Shown one piece after another: positions 36,024-45,009 of a DNA stretch of 64,000 nucleotides (positions within the stretch are counted from its first letter, which is position 1; the number at the start of each line of letters is the position of its first letter). Both the position numbers and the translations under genes were made by a program. The DNA comes from DATGKG01 sp963851325 (lineage in GTDB: Bacteria; Desulfobacterota; Binatia; Binatales; Binataceae): positions 3,906,001 through 3,970,000 of the forward strand of contig CAWKOR010000001.1 of NCBI GenBank assembly GCA_963851325.1, given 5' to 3'. The notes below the pieces were generated by a model. That model was not told the DNA's origin. It ran no database searches and worked only from the letters and a program-made list of their open reading frames with translations.

Positions 36024-37728
36024 GTGGCGTCATTTCAGGAATTCGCCGAGGTTTGCCAATCGCTCAGCCAGACCGGCAGCCGTCTGCAAATGGCCGATAT
36101 CGTCGGTGAATTCCTTGCGCGCCTCGATCTCGATGAGGCCGAAATCGCCGCCCGCTTCATGGTCGGCCGCTCGCTCGCGCAGGGCGAGGAGAAGCGGTTG
36201 CAAATCAGCGGTCGCGCGATTTGGAAAATCGTCGCTGCGATGACCGGCGCCGAGGACCAGGGCGAGGACATCTACAACTCGGCCGAGGATTTCGGCGACG
36301 CCATCGGCATGCTGCTCAAGCTGCGCGCCTCCGAGCCCGAGCCGACGCTGACGATCAGCGAGGTTGCCGCAAAGTTTGCCGAGATTGCCGATATCGAGGG
36401 GCGCGCGTCGCGATCTCGCAAGCTCGCCGAATTGACCTCGCTCTTCGAACGCGCGACCGCGCTGGAGGGCAAGTATCTTGACCAAAGTTCTGATTCGCGA
36501 GATGCGCCATGGGATGAGCGAAGGCATCATGCTCGAGGCGATCGCGAAGATGGCGCGGCAGCCGGTCGCGGTGGTACGTCGCGCGCACATGCTCGAAGGT
36601 GATCTCGGCCGGGTGGTGCGCGATCTGCGCACGGAGCCGGGCGCGCCCGTGAACGATGCGGCTCCACCGGCGCCCGGCATCGAGCGTGCGCGCACGATGA
36701 AGCCGCTCAAGCCGATGCTCGCGCAGCCGGCCAACGAAATCGCGGATGCGTTTTCCATTCTCGGCGGCGAGTTTGCGCTTGAGCATAAACTCGATGGCGC
36801 GCGCGTGCAGATTCATCATGCGGACGGGGTCACGCGGATTTTTTCGCGACGCCTCAATGAGATCACGCAGAGCCTGCCCGAAGTCGTCGAGCAAATGAGC
36901 GCGCTGGGCGAGCGCAACGTCATCATCGACGGCGAAGTAATCGCCATCGATGCGGAAGGGAACACGCTCGCGTTCCAGGAGCTGATGCGCCGCCTCGGCC
37001 GGCGTCGCGAGATCGAGCGCGCCCGCGCCGAGCTCGCGATTCGGCTGTACGTCTTCGATCTCCTCGCGCTCGACGGTGAGCTCTGGATCGACAAGCCATA
37101 CACCGAGCGGGTGGCGGCGCTGGCCGAGGTCGCGCAGCCGGTGGGCATCGAGCTGGTCGGCCGCAATTTGCCGATGTCGCTGAACGAGGGCGAGGAATTC
37201 TATCGTCATGCGATCGAAGCGGGCTTCGAGGGCGTGGTCGCTAAGTCGCTCGTGAGCAAATACACGCCCGGCGCCCGCGGACGCGGATGGCTGAAGATCA
37301 AGAACGCGCGCACCCTCGATTTGGTGATCGTCGCGGCGGACTGGGGCTACGGTCGCCGCAAAGGATGGCTCTCAAACTACCATCTGGCGGCGCGCGACCA
37401 GGCTACCGGCGGATTTGCCGAGGTCGGCAAAACTTTCAAGGGGCTGACGGATGCGCAATTCGAAGCGATCACCGAGCGGCTGCTCGCATTGAAGATCGAA
37501 GATGCGCACGGGACCGTGACAGTGCGGCCGGAGGTGGTCGTCGAGGTGGCCTATAGCGACATCCAGCGCAGTCCGCAGTATGCGAGCGGGATGGCGTTAC
37601 GATTCGCACGCATCGTCTCCATCCGCGATGACAAGCACGCTGAGGAGGCTGACACTATCGCCACACTGGCACAGGATTACGAACGCCAGGCGGTAAAACC
37701 GCTGGCTGAAAAACCCGCCGGCAGGTAG
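36024..37728 (+). pseudogene. ATP-dependent DNA ligase (archaeal/eukaryal type), frameshifted
   Basis: The N-terminal DNA-binding domain (FQEFAEVCQSLSQTGSRLQMADIV onward, cited as a landmark) is in one frame to about 36474. The rest continues one base later (LTKVLIREMRHGMSEG…). Removing one base at about 36475-36478 fuses them into a protein of roughly 568 residues. The catalytic motif I is EHKLDGARVQIH with the adenylated Lys; motifs III-V follow (VIIDGEVIAID, GFEGVVAKS, WLKIK). It has the N-terminal domain of ligase I/archaeal enzymes, so it is not a LigD-type end-joining ligase; no ku gene is near. Start GTG 36024 is based on the family N terminus. A real mutation or an assembly indel could explain the break. 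Confidence 0.83.
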
Positions 37729-37744
37729 CGCGACGATGCTCGAA

Positions 37745-37948
37745 TCAGTGGCCGTACGCGTCGCTGAGGGCCATCGCAACCGCCTCCAGTTCGCTCTCGC
37801 CGAAATCCTCCAGCAGGAAGGTCTCTTCGGACTCGTGCGGCCCATGGTCCGGATGCTTTTCCCAGACGTCGCAACACCAGCAGGTCGCGCTCAACTGACG
37901 CGTGCGCAGGACGAACAGACTGGCCCCAACTATCTCCACCCGTTCCAT
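37745..37948 (-). CDS. Small cysteine/histidine-containing protein, 67 residues
   Basis: The family is not recognised. The ATG at 37948 is preceded by GGAGGTGATCC, a full match to the anti-Shine-Dalgarno sequence, which makes translation very likely. The protein has CWCC near residue 23, HPDHGPHESEET after it, and an acidic C terminus (LLEDFGESELEAVAMAL). The Cys/His cluster could bind a metal ion. The gene converges with the DNA ligase, 16 bases apart. Confidence 0.65.
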   Translation of the reverse strand: MERVEIVGASLFVLRTRQLSATCWCCDVWEKHPDHGPHESEETFLLEDFGESELEAVAMALSDAYGH

Positions 37949-38039
37949 GGATCACCTCCAAACTGAGCAGTGATTTCCCATGGCCATCGGTGGCCGTGGT
38001 CATTAGACATTTAGCACGAACTAGGCAAAACGGCTAATG

Positions 38040-38612
38040 CTACGTGGGCCGCAACCGCGAGCTCCACGCCTCCATCGCCTGGATGGTGGTATCGAAGGCC
38101 AGGTCGTCCCACGGAATCTCGTTGACGCCGAAATAGCGGACTTCGGTGGCTTCCGGCGTCACGATGGGCGTCTCGGCGCCGGGCGTGACGAGGTAGGTGA
38201 CCACGATGATGGGCGTCGGATCGTGCCGGTCGGCATAGATGCCCAGCAGCCTGGGGTCGCGCACGGTCATGCCGATTTCCTCGAAAGTCTCGCGAATCGC
38301 GCATTGCTCGGGTGTCTCGCCCAGATCGACGAAGCCTCCCGGATAGGTCCATTTGCCAAGCGACGGCTCCAGCCCGCGCCGCAACAGCAGCGTGCGGTCG
38401 CCGTCGGCGACGATGCATCCGGCAACCAGCTTCGGGCCGAGGAAGTATACGAATCCGCACTTGGCGCAGACTTTGTTTTCTTTGTGATCGGGCGCGACGA
38501 TGCGCATCTCCAGCGCGCCTCCGCACATCGGACAGAATTTCACGTTGCGCGGGTACTCATGCTGGATGTGATGATTCGCTTCGTGCTTATGTCCGTAAGG
38601 TCGATGCTTCAT
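38040..38612 (-). CDS. Nudix hydrolase with zinc ribbon
   Basis: A protein of 190 residues opens with a four-cysteine zinc ribbon (FCPMCGG … VCAKCGF) and then a Nudix domain with the complete box GGFVDLGETPEQCAIRETFEEIG (landmark; key residues are E in GE, then REtfEE). The layout resembles NudC-like or ADP-ribose/NADH pyrophosphatases. It hydrolyses nucleoside diphosphates linked to another moiety; the substrate is unknown. Its start is two bases past the stop of the VWA gene upstream, so it belongs to the MoxR-type operon. Confidence 0.9.
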   Translation of the reverse strand: MKHRPYGHKHEANHHIQHEYPRNVKFCPMCGGALEMRIVAPDHKENKVCAKCGFVYFLGPKLVAGCIVADGDRTLLLRRGLEPSLGKWTYPGGFVDLGETPEQCAIRETFEEIGMTVRDPRLLGIYADRHDPTPIIVVTYLVTPGAETPIVTPEATEVRYFGVNEIPWDDLAFDTTIQAMEAWSSRLRPT

Positions 38613-38614
38613 CG

Positions 38615-41200
38615 CTACACCGTAAGCCGGCGCACCAGCGCCTCGCCAATGAGAAGAATCATCGCGGCGACCACCAGATACCCGTCGAGCGATTCGCGGC
38701 GCTCCATCGTGGGCCGCGTGATTTCGACATCCGTAATCGCCGGGTTGAGGCGTCCACCGGTCGCCGACGCGAGCTGCTCCAGCAACGCATAGTTCGGCTC
38801 GGGACGCGGCAGCTCCGCGGTGACCGCGGGACTGACGGTGTAGGCGAGCGGCGGAAGCGGCGTTGCCTTGCGGTCGGCGGACTTGACCTCGATGTAGTAG
38901 GTCCCAGGCTCCGGTGCATCGATTGCGCCTGCGAGCTCGCCCGGAGCCTCTTCCCCGAGCGCGGTTTGTGTCTTACTGCCGTCGGGGCGCGTGACCATTG
39001 CGGTCACCAGATGCGATCCGAATCCCGGCGCATCGCTGTAGTCAGTGAGCTTCACGCGAATGCGCCCGGCCTGATATCCGAGTGCAACGTCGATTTTCTG
39101 CTCGGCCGCGGTCTCGGGCGTCATCCAGGTGAGGATGCGATTCCACACCGGCGCGAAAGTGTTGCGCGCGATCCACGGCCCCGACCATCGTCCACTCGCG
39201 TCGGTGGTGACCGCGAGGGTCTTGCCGGCGTTGTATTTCCAGCTCGCGATGACCGGATCGCGCCGCCCCTGGCGATCGACGTAGGCGTCGAGAGTTGCCT
39301 TGGGCTTTAGCTCGGTGGTGACGTAGCCGAGCAATGGAGGCAGCGGGCGTCCCGCATAGTCCTTCATTACGGCGTTGGGGCTCACGGTATGCGGGGTGAA
39401 CTGGGTCTCGACCATGGTGACGTCGCCGCCGTGCTGTTTGAAATCCTCGACAAAAATCTCGGGCAGGTTTTTTGCGCTGTCGGTCTGGAAATATCCGCCG
39501 CCACCGTATTTCGAAATTCCTTCGAGCAGCGAGAAGTCCGCGTCCTTGCCGATCGCGATGGTCGAAACCGTTGCGCCGATATCATGATGCATCGACGCGA
39601 CCAGACTGTAGTACATGTCGAGCGTGCCGCCGACCTTTCCGTCCGACAGCACGATCACATGCTTGATGGGCGCGTCGCTGTCGACCAAAGTCCGTTCCGC
39701 CTGCTCCATTGCAGGCATCAGGAAGGTGCGGCCCTGCGCCTTCAGGCGTTCGACCATTTCGTTGAAGTAAGGCCGCGACTTCGCGACCGTTTGCAACGGC
39801 ACTACCACGAACGGCTGCGAATCGAAGCCGATCACCGCGATCCGATCGTTGTCCTTCAACGTGGTGAGAATCTTTTCCGCCGCGGCGATCGCGAACTTGA
39901 GTTTGTCGTCGCGGTTCATCGATCCGGACTTATCGATCACCAGGACGAGGGCGCGCTGCCGCTCCTTATGCTCCGGCGGCTTCATCACCACCGGCATGAT
40001 CTTCGCGATGGGACTGTTCTGGTAGCCGCCGAGGCCGAAGCTTTCGTCGCCGCCGGTCATCACCAGCGAACCGCCGCGATCGACGTAGTTCACCAGCGCG
40101 TTCTGGGCCGCCTCGGAAAGCCGTTCGCGCGGCAAGTTGTTCAGGATGACCGCATCGTAGCCCGAGAGGCTGCCGTTCCATTGCCCATTGGGAACTGGAA
40201 CGATTACCGCTTCGAGGCCCATGCGACGAATCACGGTTTCGAGTGGATCCGCGTCCTTCTGGTTATCGGTCAGTACCAGGATTTTTCTCCGCGCGCCTAC
40301 TCCGACCCATCCCTGCAGCGAATCGTCTTCGAGGTAGCTGTCGAGCGCGGAGTTGTCCGCCTTGAACGACGCCTTGTAGGAAACGAGGCCGGCGGTCTCA
40401 GTCTGGACCGGAAAATCGAACCGCTCTTCGCCATTTTTAAGGGTGACCTTGCGCTGCTCCAGGAGCGAGCCGTTGCGGTAAATCTCGATAGTGCCCGCCA
40501 CCGGCGTGTGATTGAGATTTTGCATCGTGACGCCGAGCGCAAATGGCGCCGATTTTGACAGCGCCGAGGGTAGGGCAAGCTCCGTCATCGAAACGTTGGG
40601 CACCGACTCCGCCCCCGGCGGGGTGAACATGAACAGGCGAATCCGGGCCGCGAGCAGAGCGGCTATGGTGCGTACCGCATCGCCCAGGTTTTGCCATCCG
40701 TCGGTGATAATCACCGCGGGCCCGCCTTTGGCTGCCGGATTGGACGCGAGCGCGGTGAGCGCGTTTTCAAGATTGGTCGCTTTCGGCGCGCAAGCCGAGC
40801 ATCCGCCGCTGCTTTTGAGAATCTCGATTGCTTCGCGCACATCGGTCAGATGATTTTCGCCGCCGAACAGCATCGCGGGGTCGCTCGCGCGCAGCTTGAG
40901 CTGATTGCTGATGAGGTCGACCGCCCACGCGCGCATGGCCGGCGTGATACTCGCGGACGCATCGACGACGGCCGGTCGCGTGGCGCCCTCACTGCGCATC
41001 ACTTTTTGGGGCCCCGCCAGGGCGAGGACGAACAGCGCGAGCCCCAGTGCGCGCATCAACGGCGCGAAGATTCTGCCGAAGCTGCGCAGACCGATCAGCG
41101 ACCACAGCAGCACGACGATCGGAATCGCCAGCAGGTAGAACGCTTCCGGGCGCGCGAAGGTGACGTCGTGGAGCATCGCCATGATGGTCTGGACATCCAC
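38615..41200 (-). CDS. Membrane-anchored VWA protein
   Basis: The 861-residue protein has two N-terminal membrane helices (AFYLLAIPIVVLLWSLIG and ALGLALFVLALAGP) and a first degenerate von Willebrand A-like region. A glutamine-amidotransferase-like segment (GYDAVILNNLPRERL … GGSLVMTGGDESFG) precedes a complete VWA domain with MIDAS motif LVIDKSGSMN near residue 420. One C-terminal helix follows (LVVAAMILLIGEALV). It is the last large membrane protein of the MoxR/DUF58/BatA run. Such proteins are thought to form a metal-dependent complex remodelled by the MoxR ATPase. Confidence 0.85.
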   Translation of the reverse strand: MDVQTIMAMLHDVTFARPEAFYLLAIPIVVLLWSLIGLRSFGRIFAPLMRALGLALFVLALAGPQKVMRSEGATRPAVVDASASITPAMRAWAVDLISNQLKLRASDPAMLFGGENHLTDVREAIEILKSSGGCSACAPKATNLENALTALASNPAAKGGPAVIITDGWQNLGDAVRTIAALLAARIRLFMFTPPGAESVPNVSMTELALPSALSKSAPFALGVTMQNLNHTPVAGTIEIYRNGSLLEQRKVTLKNGEERFDFPVQTETAGLVSYKASFKADNSALDSYLEDDSLQGWVGVGARRKILVLTDNQKDADPLETVIRRMGLEAVIVPVPNGQWNGSLSGYDAVILNNLPRERLSEAAQNALVNYVDRGGSLVMTGGDESFGLGGYQNSPIAKIMPVVMKPPEHKERQRALVLVIDKSGSMNRDDKLKFAIAAAEKILTTLKDNDRIAVIGFDSQPFVVVPLQTVAKSRPYFNEMVERLKAQGRTFLMPAMEQAERTLVDSDAPIKHVIVLSDGKVGGTLDMYYSLVASMHHDIGATVSTIAIGKDADFSLLEGISKYGGGGYFQTDSAKNLPEIFVEDFKQHGGDVTMVETQFTPHTVSPNAVMKDYAGRPLPPLLGYVTTELKPKATLDAYVDRQGRRDPVIASWKYNAGKTLAVTTDASGRWSGPWIARNTFAPVWNRILTWMTPETAAEQKIDVALGYQAGRIRVKLTDYSDAPGFGSHLVTAMVTRPDGSKTQTALGEEAPGELAGAIDAPEPGTYYIEVKSADRKATPLPPLAYTVSPAVTAELPRPEPNYALLEQLASATGGRLNPAITDVEITRPTMERRESLDGYLVVAAMILLIGEALVRRLTV

Positions 41201-41204
41201 GATG

Positions 41205-43007
41205 CTAGGCCTCGAGCGGAAGGCGCTTGCGTCGATAGAGCAGCATCGCCTCCAACGCCAGCAGCGCCAGAATCGCGGCGAGCACGTAGGCGGTCAGCGG
41301 GGATTTTTCGCTTACCGTTTCGAGTGTCGTTGCCGCATTGGCGGATTCGACCTTCAGCGGCGGCACATTCTCGAAGTCGGAGGTTGCTAAGTCCGCCAGA
41401 TTGACAGCGCGCAAGGTAACGAGTTTGCCCGGTCCAACCAACTGGTAAATTCCTTGCGCGGCAACATCGGTAAACAGTGTGCCGGGTCTCGCTGCGACAT
41501 TTTTTCCGGACGGCAACCGCACATCATTGACTCCGGCCGGAACCAGCCACGGCTGCCCGGTACGATAACCTCCCGAGTTCGCGCCGACCCCGGCCAGATA
41601 GCCCAAGGCGTTGAGGGTGAGAATCGACATTGGTAAATTGCGTTTGCCGAGATACGGAAACGGATTGAATCCGGTTGCGACGAAGCGGTGGCCTTGACGC
41701 TCTCCCCGCAGAACCAGCGCGCCGCCCGCGCCATCTATCGGGGACTCCATCCACGGATGCGTATCGAACACCTCGCCCTGGCGGATGTTGAGCAGGCGGA
41801 AGTTGACCGCGTCGGTCAACGGATCGATGGGACTCCATTCGGTGATTCGCACCGGCGCAACCGAGGTCACGTTGAATCCGAACACCGGATCGCCCGCAGG
41901 CGGCATTACCAGCAGCGAGTTGACGGTGGGAAGTTCCTTGGGCGCGGCGTATTCGAAAATCGCCAGATCGATATCGTGCAAGTCGGCGGGCGTGAACGCG
42001 TCGGGCGATTTGGTTGCCACCGTGACGCCGGGAATCGAATCGAGCCCCTGCGCATCGGCAGGATGCGGGCTGACGAACAATATTGAAACCGACTTAACCG
42101 AACCCGCGGTCGCGTACGCAACATTATCGAGCGGGAATCCGTCGCCTGGTGTAAGCGCGGCCTTGTACACGTTGGCGGGACCGAGGGAAGGGAACTCGAC
42201 GACGCCGGTCTCGCGCGGTCCCAGGTTGACCTTTGCGGTGCCGAGCTGTTTGTCGTCGCCACTGACGGTAACTGCTACTTCCTGCGGCTTGGGCGAAAAG
42301 TTCGCGACTGTGAGCCGCGCATGCAGCGCCTCGGCGCCGAAGGTCTCACGCCGCAGCGTGAAGGAGCCCAGCGCGAAGTTATCGATCGGATCGCCTACCG
42401 TGATCGCATTAATGCGCGGCGGTGTCGGCGGCGCGAGCGGCCGTGAGCTCGCGAAGATCACCTTGCTCACCTGTCCCCGCGAGGATAGGTCGCCGAGCAG
42501 GTTGGCGACTGCAGCCGGATCGGTCGGCGCATCAGAAGCCGTAACGTCTGCAATTTGAAAATGCGCCTGGGCCGGTGCGATCGGCTGGCCGCTTACCTGA
42601 TGCGGCTGCGGTGCGGTAAGATACAGCGCCACTGTGCTCGCATCGCTGTTCGAGAGCATCGTGTCGGTCTCGTCGCGGGCCCGATCGAGGCGAGTTTTGC
42701 CATCGCGGGTGCGCGCCTGCATCGCGGCCGAGTTGTCGAGCACGATCGCAATGGGATTGCCGTGACGAATCAAATAGGGCCGCGCCATCGCCAATACCGC
42801 GAGACACAAGATGAGCAGCTCGACGAAAAACGTCCAGTCCAGTTTCGGGAGCCCCCCGAAGCGCTCCTTGCGCATCGCGTGGAGCGCGCGAAAGGCCAGG
42901 ACGCTCGAAACGGTCACGCGCGAGGGGCGCTCGCGTGCCAACCATGCGAGTACCAGCGCGGGCACCATAGCGAGGAAGATTAGTGCGCCGGGATTCAGGA
43001 GTCCCAT
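41205..43007 (-). CDS. BatA-like membrane protein with degenerate VWA domain
   Basis: The 600-residue protein begins with the BatA N-terminal module (LNPGALIFLAMVPALVLAWLARE), a second helix (FFVELLILCLAVLAMARPYL), and a VWA domain whose MIDAS is altered: IVLDNSAAM in place of DxSxS. A long beta-rich periplasmic part and a C-terminal membrane helix follow (AYVLAAILALLALEAMLLY). Known Bat proteins contribute to aerotolerance in Bacteroides; the function here is inferred only from context. It is followed by the larger VWA gene with a four-base gap. Confidence 0.82.
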   Translation of the reverse strand: MGLLNPGALIFLAMVPALVLAWLARERPSRVTVSSVLAFRALHAMRKERFGGLPKLDWTFFVELLILCLAVLAMARPYLIRHGNPIAIVLDNSAAMQARTRDGKTRLDRARDETDTMLSNSDASTVALYLTAPQPHQVSGQPIAPAQAHFQIADVTASDAPTDPAAVANLLGDLSSRGQVSKVIFASSRPLAPPTPPRINAITVGDPIDNFALGSFTLRRETFGAEALHARLTVANFSPKPQEVAVTVSGDDKQLGTAKVNLGPRETGVVEFPSLGPANVYKAALTPGDGFPLDNVAYATAGSVKSVSILFVSPHPADAQGLDSIPGVTVATKSPDAFTPADLHDIDLAIFEYAAPKELPTVNSLLVMPPAGDPVFGFNVTSVAPVRITEWSPIDPLTDAVNFRLLNIRQGEVFDTHPWMESPIDGAGGALVLRGERQGHRFVATGFNPFPYLGKRNLPMSILTLNALGYLAGVGANSGGYRTGQPWLVPAGVNDVRLPSGKNVAARPGTLFTDVAAQGIYQLVGPGKLVTLRAVNLADLATSDFENVPPLKVESANAATTLETVSEKSPLTAYVLAAILALLALEAMLLYRRKRLPLEA

Positions 43008-43044
43008 GATCCGATCCTGGGTCGAATTGCTTGATGAGGCCGCA

Positions 43045-43944
43045 TCATTTCGCGAGGCCCAAATCGGTGACTGCCTTCAGAAAAAATTCGTGGAAATCCC
43101 GGTCCGTCGTGTAGAGCGCATAATGCATTCCGCGCTTGAGGCAGAAGGCTCTGATCTCGCGCGAAAGCCGCACCAGTGTGTTGCGATACTGTTCGCGTTC
43201 GCGATTACCAATCGATACGCGCAAGGCCTCACCGGTTTCGGCATCGACAACTTCGACATCGCCGTCGAGTCCCTGCCCGGACATTTCGCGGCCGCCGAGG
43301 ATTTGCACTGCTGTCACGTCCATCGTCGCCGCGCTGAACAGCCCGAGGCCGCGGGTGACGACATTCGGCATCATCAGGAAATCTGAAACTACGAAAACCT
43401 TTCCCGCGCGTCGCAGCCCCACCAGGTAGCGTGCGAGTTCCGCCGCGAAATCGGTCTGCCCGCTCGGTTTGACGCTCTTCAGCCGCTGCGCGAGTTCCAC
43501 GATCCGATGGCGCCCGAGGACGAAACTCGGCGGCGGTCCCATTCCCGCGCCGGCCAGCACGCGAATCATAACGCGATCGCCCGAGGCCAACGCCACGTAT
43601 GCGATCGCCAATGCGGTCGCGACCGCGCGATCGAACTTTTTGTCGGCGGCGGGAAATCCCATCGACGCGCTGGCATCGAGAAAGATGTAGGTGAGGAGGT
43701 CCTCCTCTTCTTTGAACAGCTTGACGTAGAGCTTGTCGGTGCGCGCGTACATCCCCCAGTCGATGTAGCGAAAGTCGTCGCCGACCGAGTAATGACGATA
43801 ATCGCTCCACTCCAGCGACGATCCGCGCTTGGGCGAAAGATGCGCGCCGCGTCCCATCCCGGCATACTGGCGGCGCGTTTTGATGCGCAACTCTTCCAGC
43901 CGCCCCAGGAACGCCGGAGTGAACTCGTCGGGTAGTTCAAACAT
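43045..43944 (-). CDS. DUF58 domain protein
   Basis: A 299-residue protein with the DUF58 signature GSSLEWSDYRHYSVGDDFRYIDW near residues 41-63 and an IFLDASASMGFP VWA-type MIDAS motif. The start ATG overlaps the stop of the MoxR gene by one base (TAATG), indicating coupled translation. A longer frame upstream lies inside the MoxR gene and was rejected. DUF58 proteins are regular partners of MoxR ATPases in assembly or activation of envelope or metal-dependent complexes. Confidence 0.9.
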   Translation of the reverse strand: MFELPDEFTPAFLGRLEELRIKTRRQYAGMGRGAHLSPKRGSSLEWSDYRHYSVGDDFRYIDWGMYARTDKLYVKLFKEEEDLLTYIFLDASASMGFPAADKKFDRAVATALAIAYVALASGDRVMIRVLAGAGMGPPPSFVLGRHRIVELAQRLKSVKPSGQTDFAAELARYLVGLRRAGKVFVVSDFLMMPNVVTRGLGLFSAATMDVTAVQILGGREMSGQGLDGDVEVVDAETGEALRVSIGNREREQYRNTLVRLSREIRAFCLKRGMHYALYTTDRDFHEFFLKAVTDLGLAK

Positions 43945-44969
43945 TAACTGCGCGAGGAAGCGGGACGCTTGATCTTTTTGGTCACCTGCTCGAGGAGTTG
44001 CTCGGTCGACACGTTTTCTGCCTCGGCCTGGAAGTTGCGCAGCAGGCGATGGCGCAACGCCGAGACCACGTTGTCGTCGATATCCTCGTAGCTGACGCTG
44101 ACGCGTCCGGCGAGCAGCGCGTTGACCTTGCCGCCAAGAATCAATGCCTGCGCCCCGCGAGGACTCGGCCCAAAACGCAGATATTGGGTGATCTCCGGCG
44201 TCGCACCGGGACTGCCGGGGGTGCAAGCGGTGATGATCGAAATGATGTACCGCTCGACCGGCTCGGAGACCATCACCTCGCGTGCGAGCTGCTTCAGTTG
44301 CTCAATTTTTATCGCTGCGTCGGCGGGCTCGAAGTTCGGTTGGACTTTGTAGGTCTGCGCGCCGGTGGTGCGATGCATGATCTCGCGCAACTCATCGGGC
44401 TTGGGTGAACCGATGACGACCTTGAACAGGAAACGATCCATCTGCGCTTCGGGCAGCGGATAGGTGCCTTCGAGCTCGATGGGATTTTGCGTCGCGAGCA
44501 CGATGTATGGGGGATCGAGGCGGTAGGTCTCGCCGAACACGGTGACCTGGCGCTCTTCCATCGCTTCGAGGACGGCCGATTGGGTCTTGGGAGTGGCGCG
44601 GTTAATTTCGTCGCCCAGCACCATGTGCGCGAAAATCGGCCCGGGCTTGAAGACGAACTCGCGGCGGCCATTGGCCTCGGTCAGGACCTGGGTACCGATG
44701 ATATCCGCGGGCATCAAATCGGGCGTGAACTGGATGCGCTTGAAGCTCAGGCCCAGCACCTCGCTGGCGGTCTTCACCATCAATGTCTTGCCCAATCCGG
44801 GCACGCCTTCGATCAGAATATGGCCACCCGCAAACAATGCGGTGAGAAGCTTTCGGACCACCTCGCGATGGCCGACGATTACTCTTCCGACTTCCTCTTC
44901 GGCGCGGGTAAAGACCTGTTGGAATTCAGCGACGCGTTGATCGGGCGATTGTTTCGGAGCCGCTCCCAT
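43944..44969 (-). CDS. MoxR-family AAA+ ATPase
   Basis: A 341-residue AAA+ protein with Walker A EGVPGLGKTLMVKT, Walker B MVLGDEINRATPKTQ, and the arginine-finger/sensor region TQNPIELEGTYPLPEAQMDRFLF (landmark). A helical lid ends in RHRLLRNFQAEAE. MoxR ATPases act as chaperones, here presumably for the VWA proteins encoded downstream. It starts 40 bases after the TM/low-complexity gene 45010-46557. Confidence 0.93.
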   Translation of the reverse strand: MGAAPKQSPDQRVAEFQQVFTRAEEEVGRVIVGHREVVRKLLTALFAGGHILIEGVPGLGKTLMVKTASEVLGLSFKRIQFTPDLMPADIIGTQVLTEANGRREFVFKPGPIFAHMVLGDEINRATPKTQSAVLEAMEERQVTVFGETYRLDPPYIVLATQNPIELEGTYPLPEAQMDRFLFKVVIGSPKPDELREIMHRTTGAQTYKVQPNFEPADAAIKIEQLKQLAREVMVSEPVERYIISIITACTPGSPGATPEITQYLRFGPSPRGAQALILGGKVNALLAGRVSVSYEDIDDNVVSALRHRLLRNFQAEAENVSTEQLLEQVTKKIKRPASSRS

Positions 44970-45009
44970 CCGTTCTCCTCTACTTTGACAATTCCGTTTG
45001 CGATCGCGC

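Noticed and set aside
39389..40558. 389-residue plus-strand frame opposite the VWA gene
   Set aside because: Arg/His-rich antisense shadow without any family motif; the VWA protein has clear domains.
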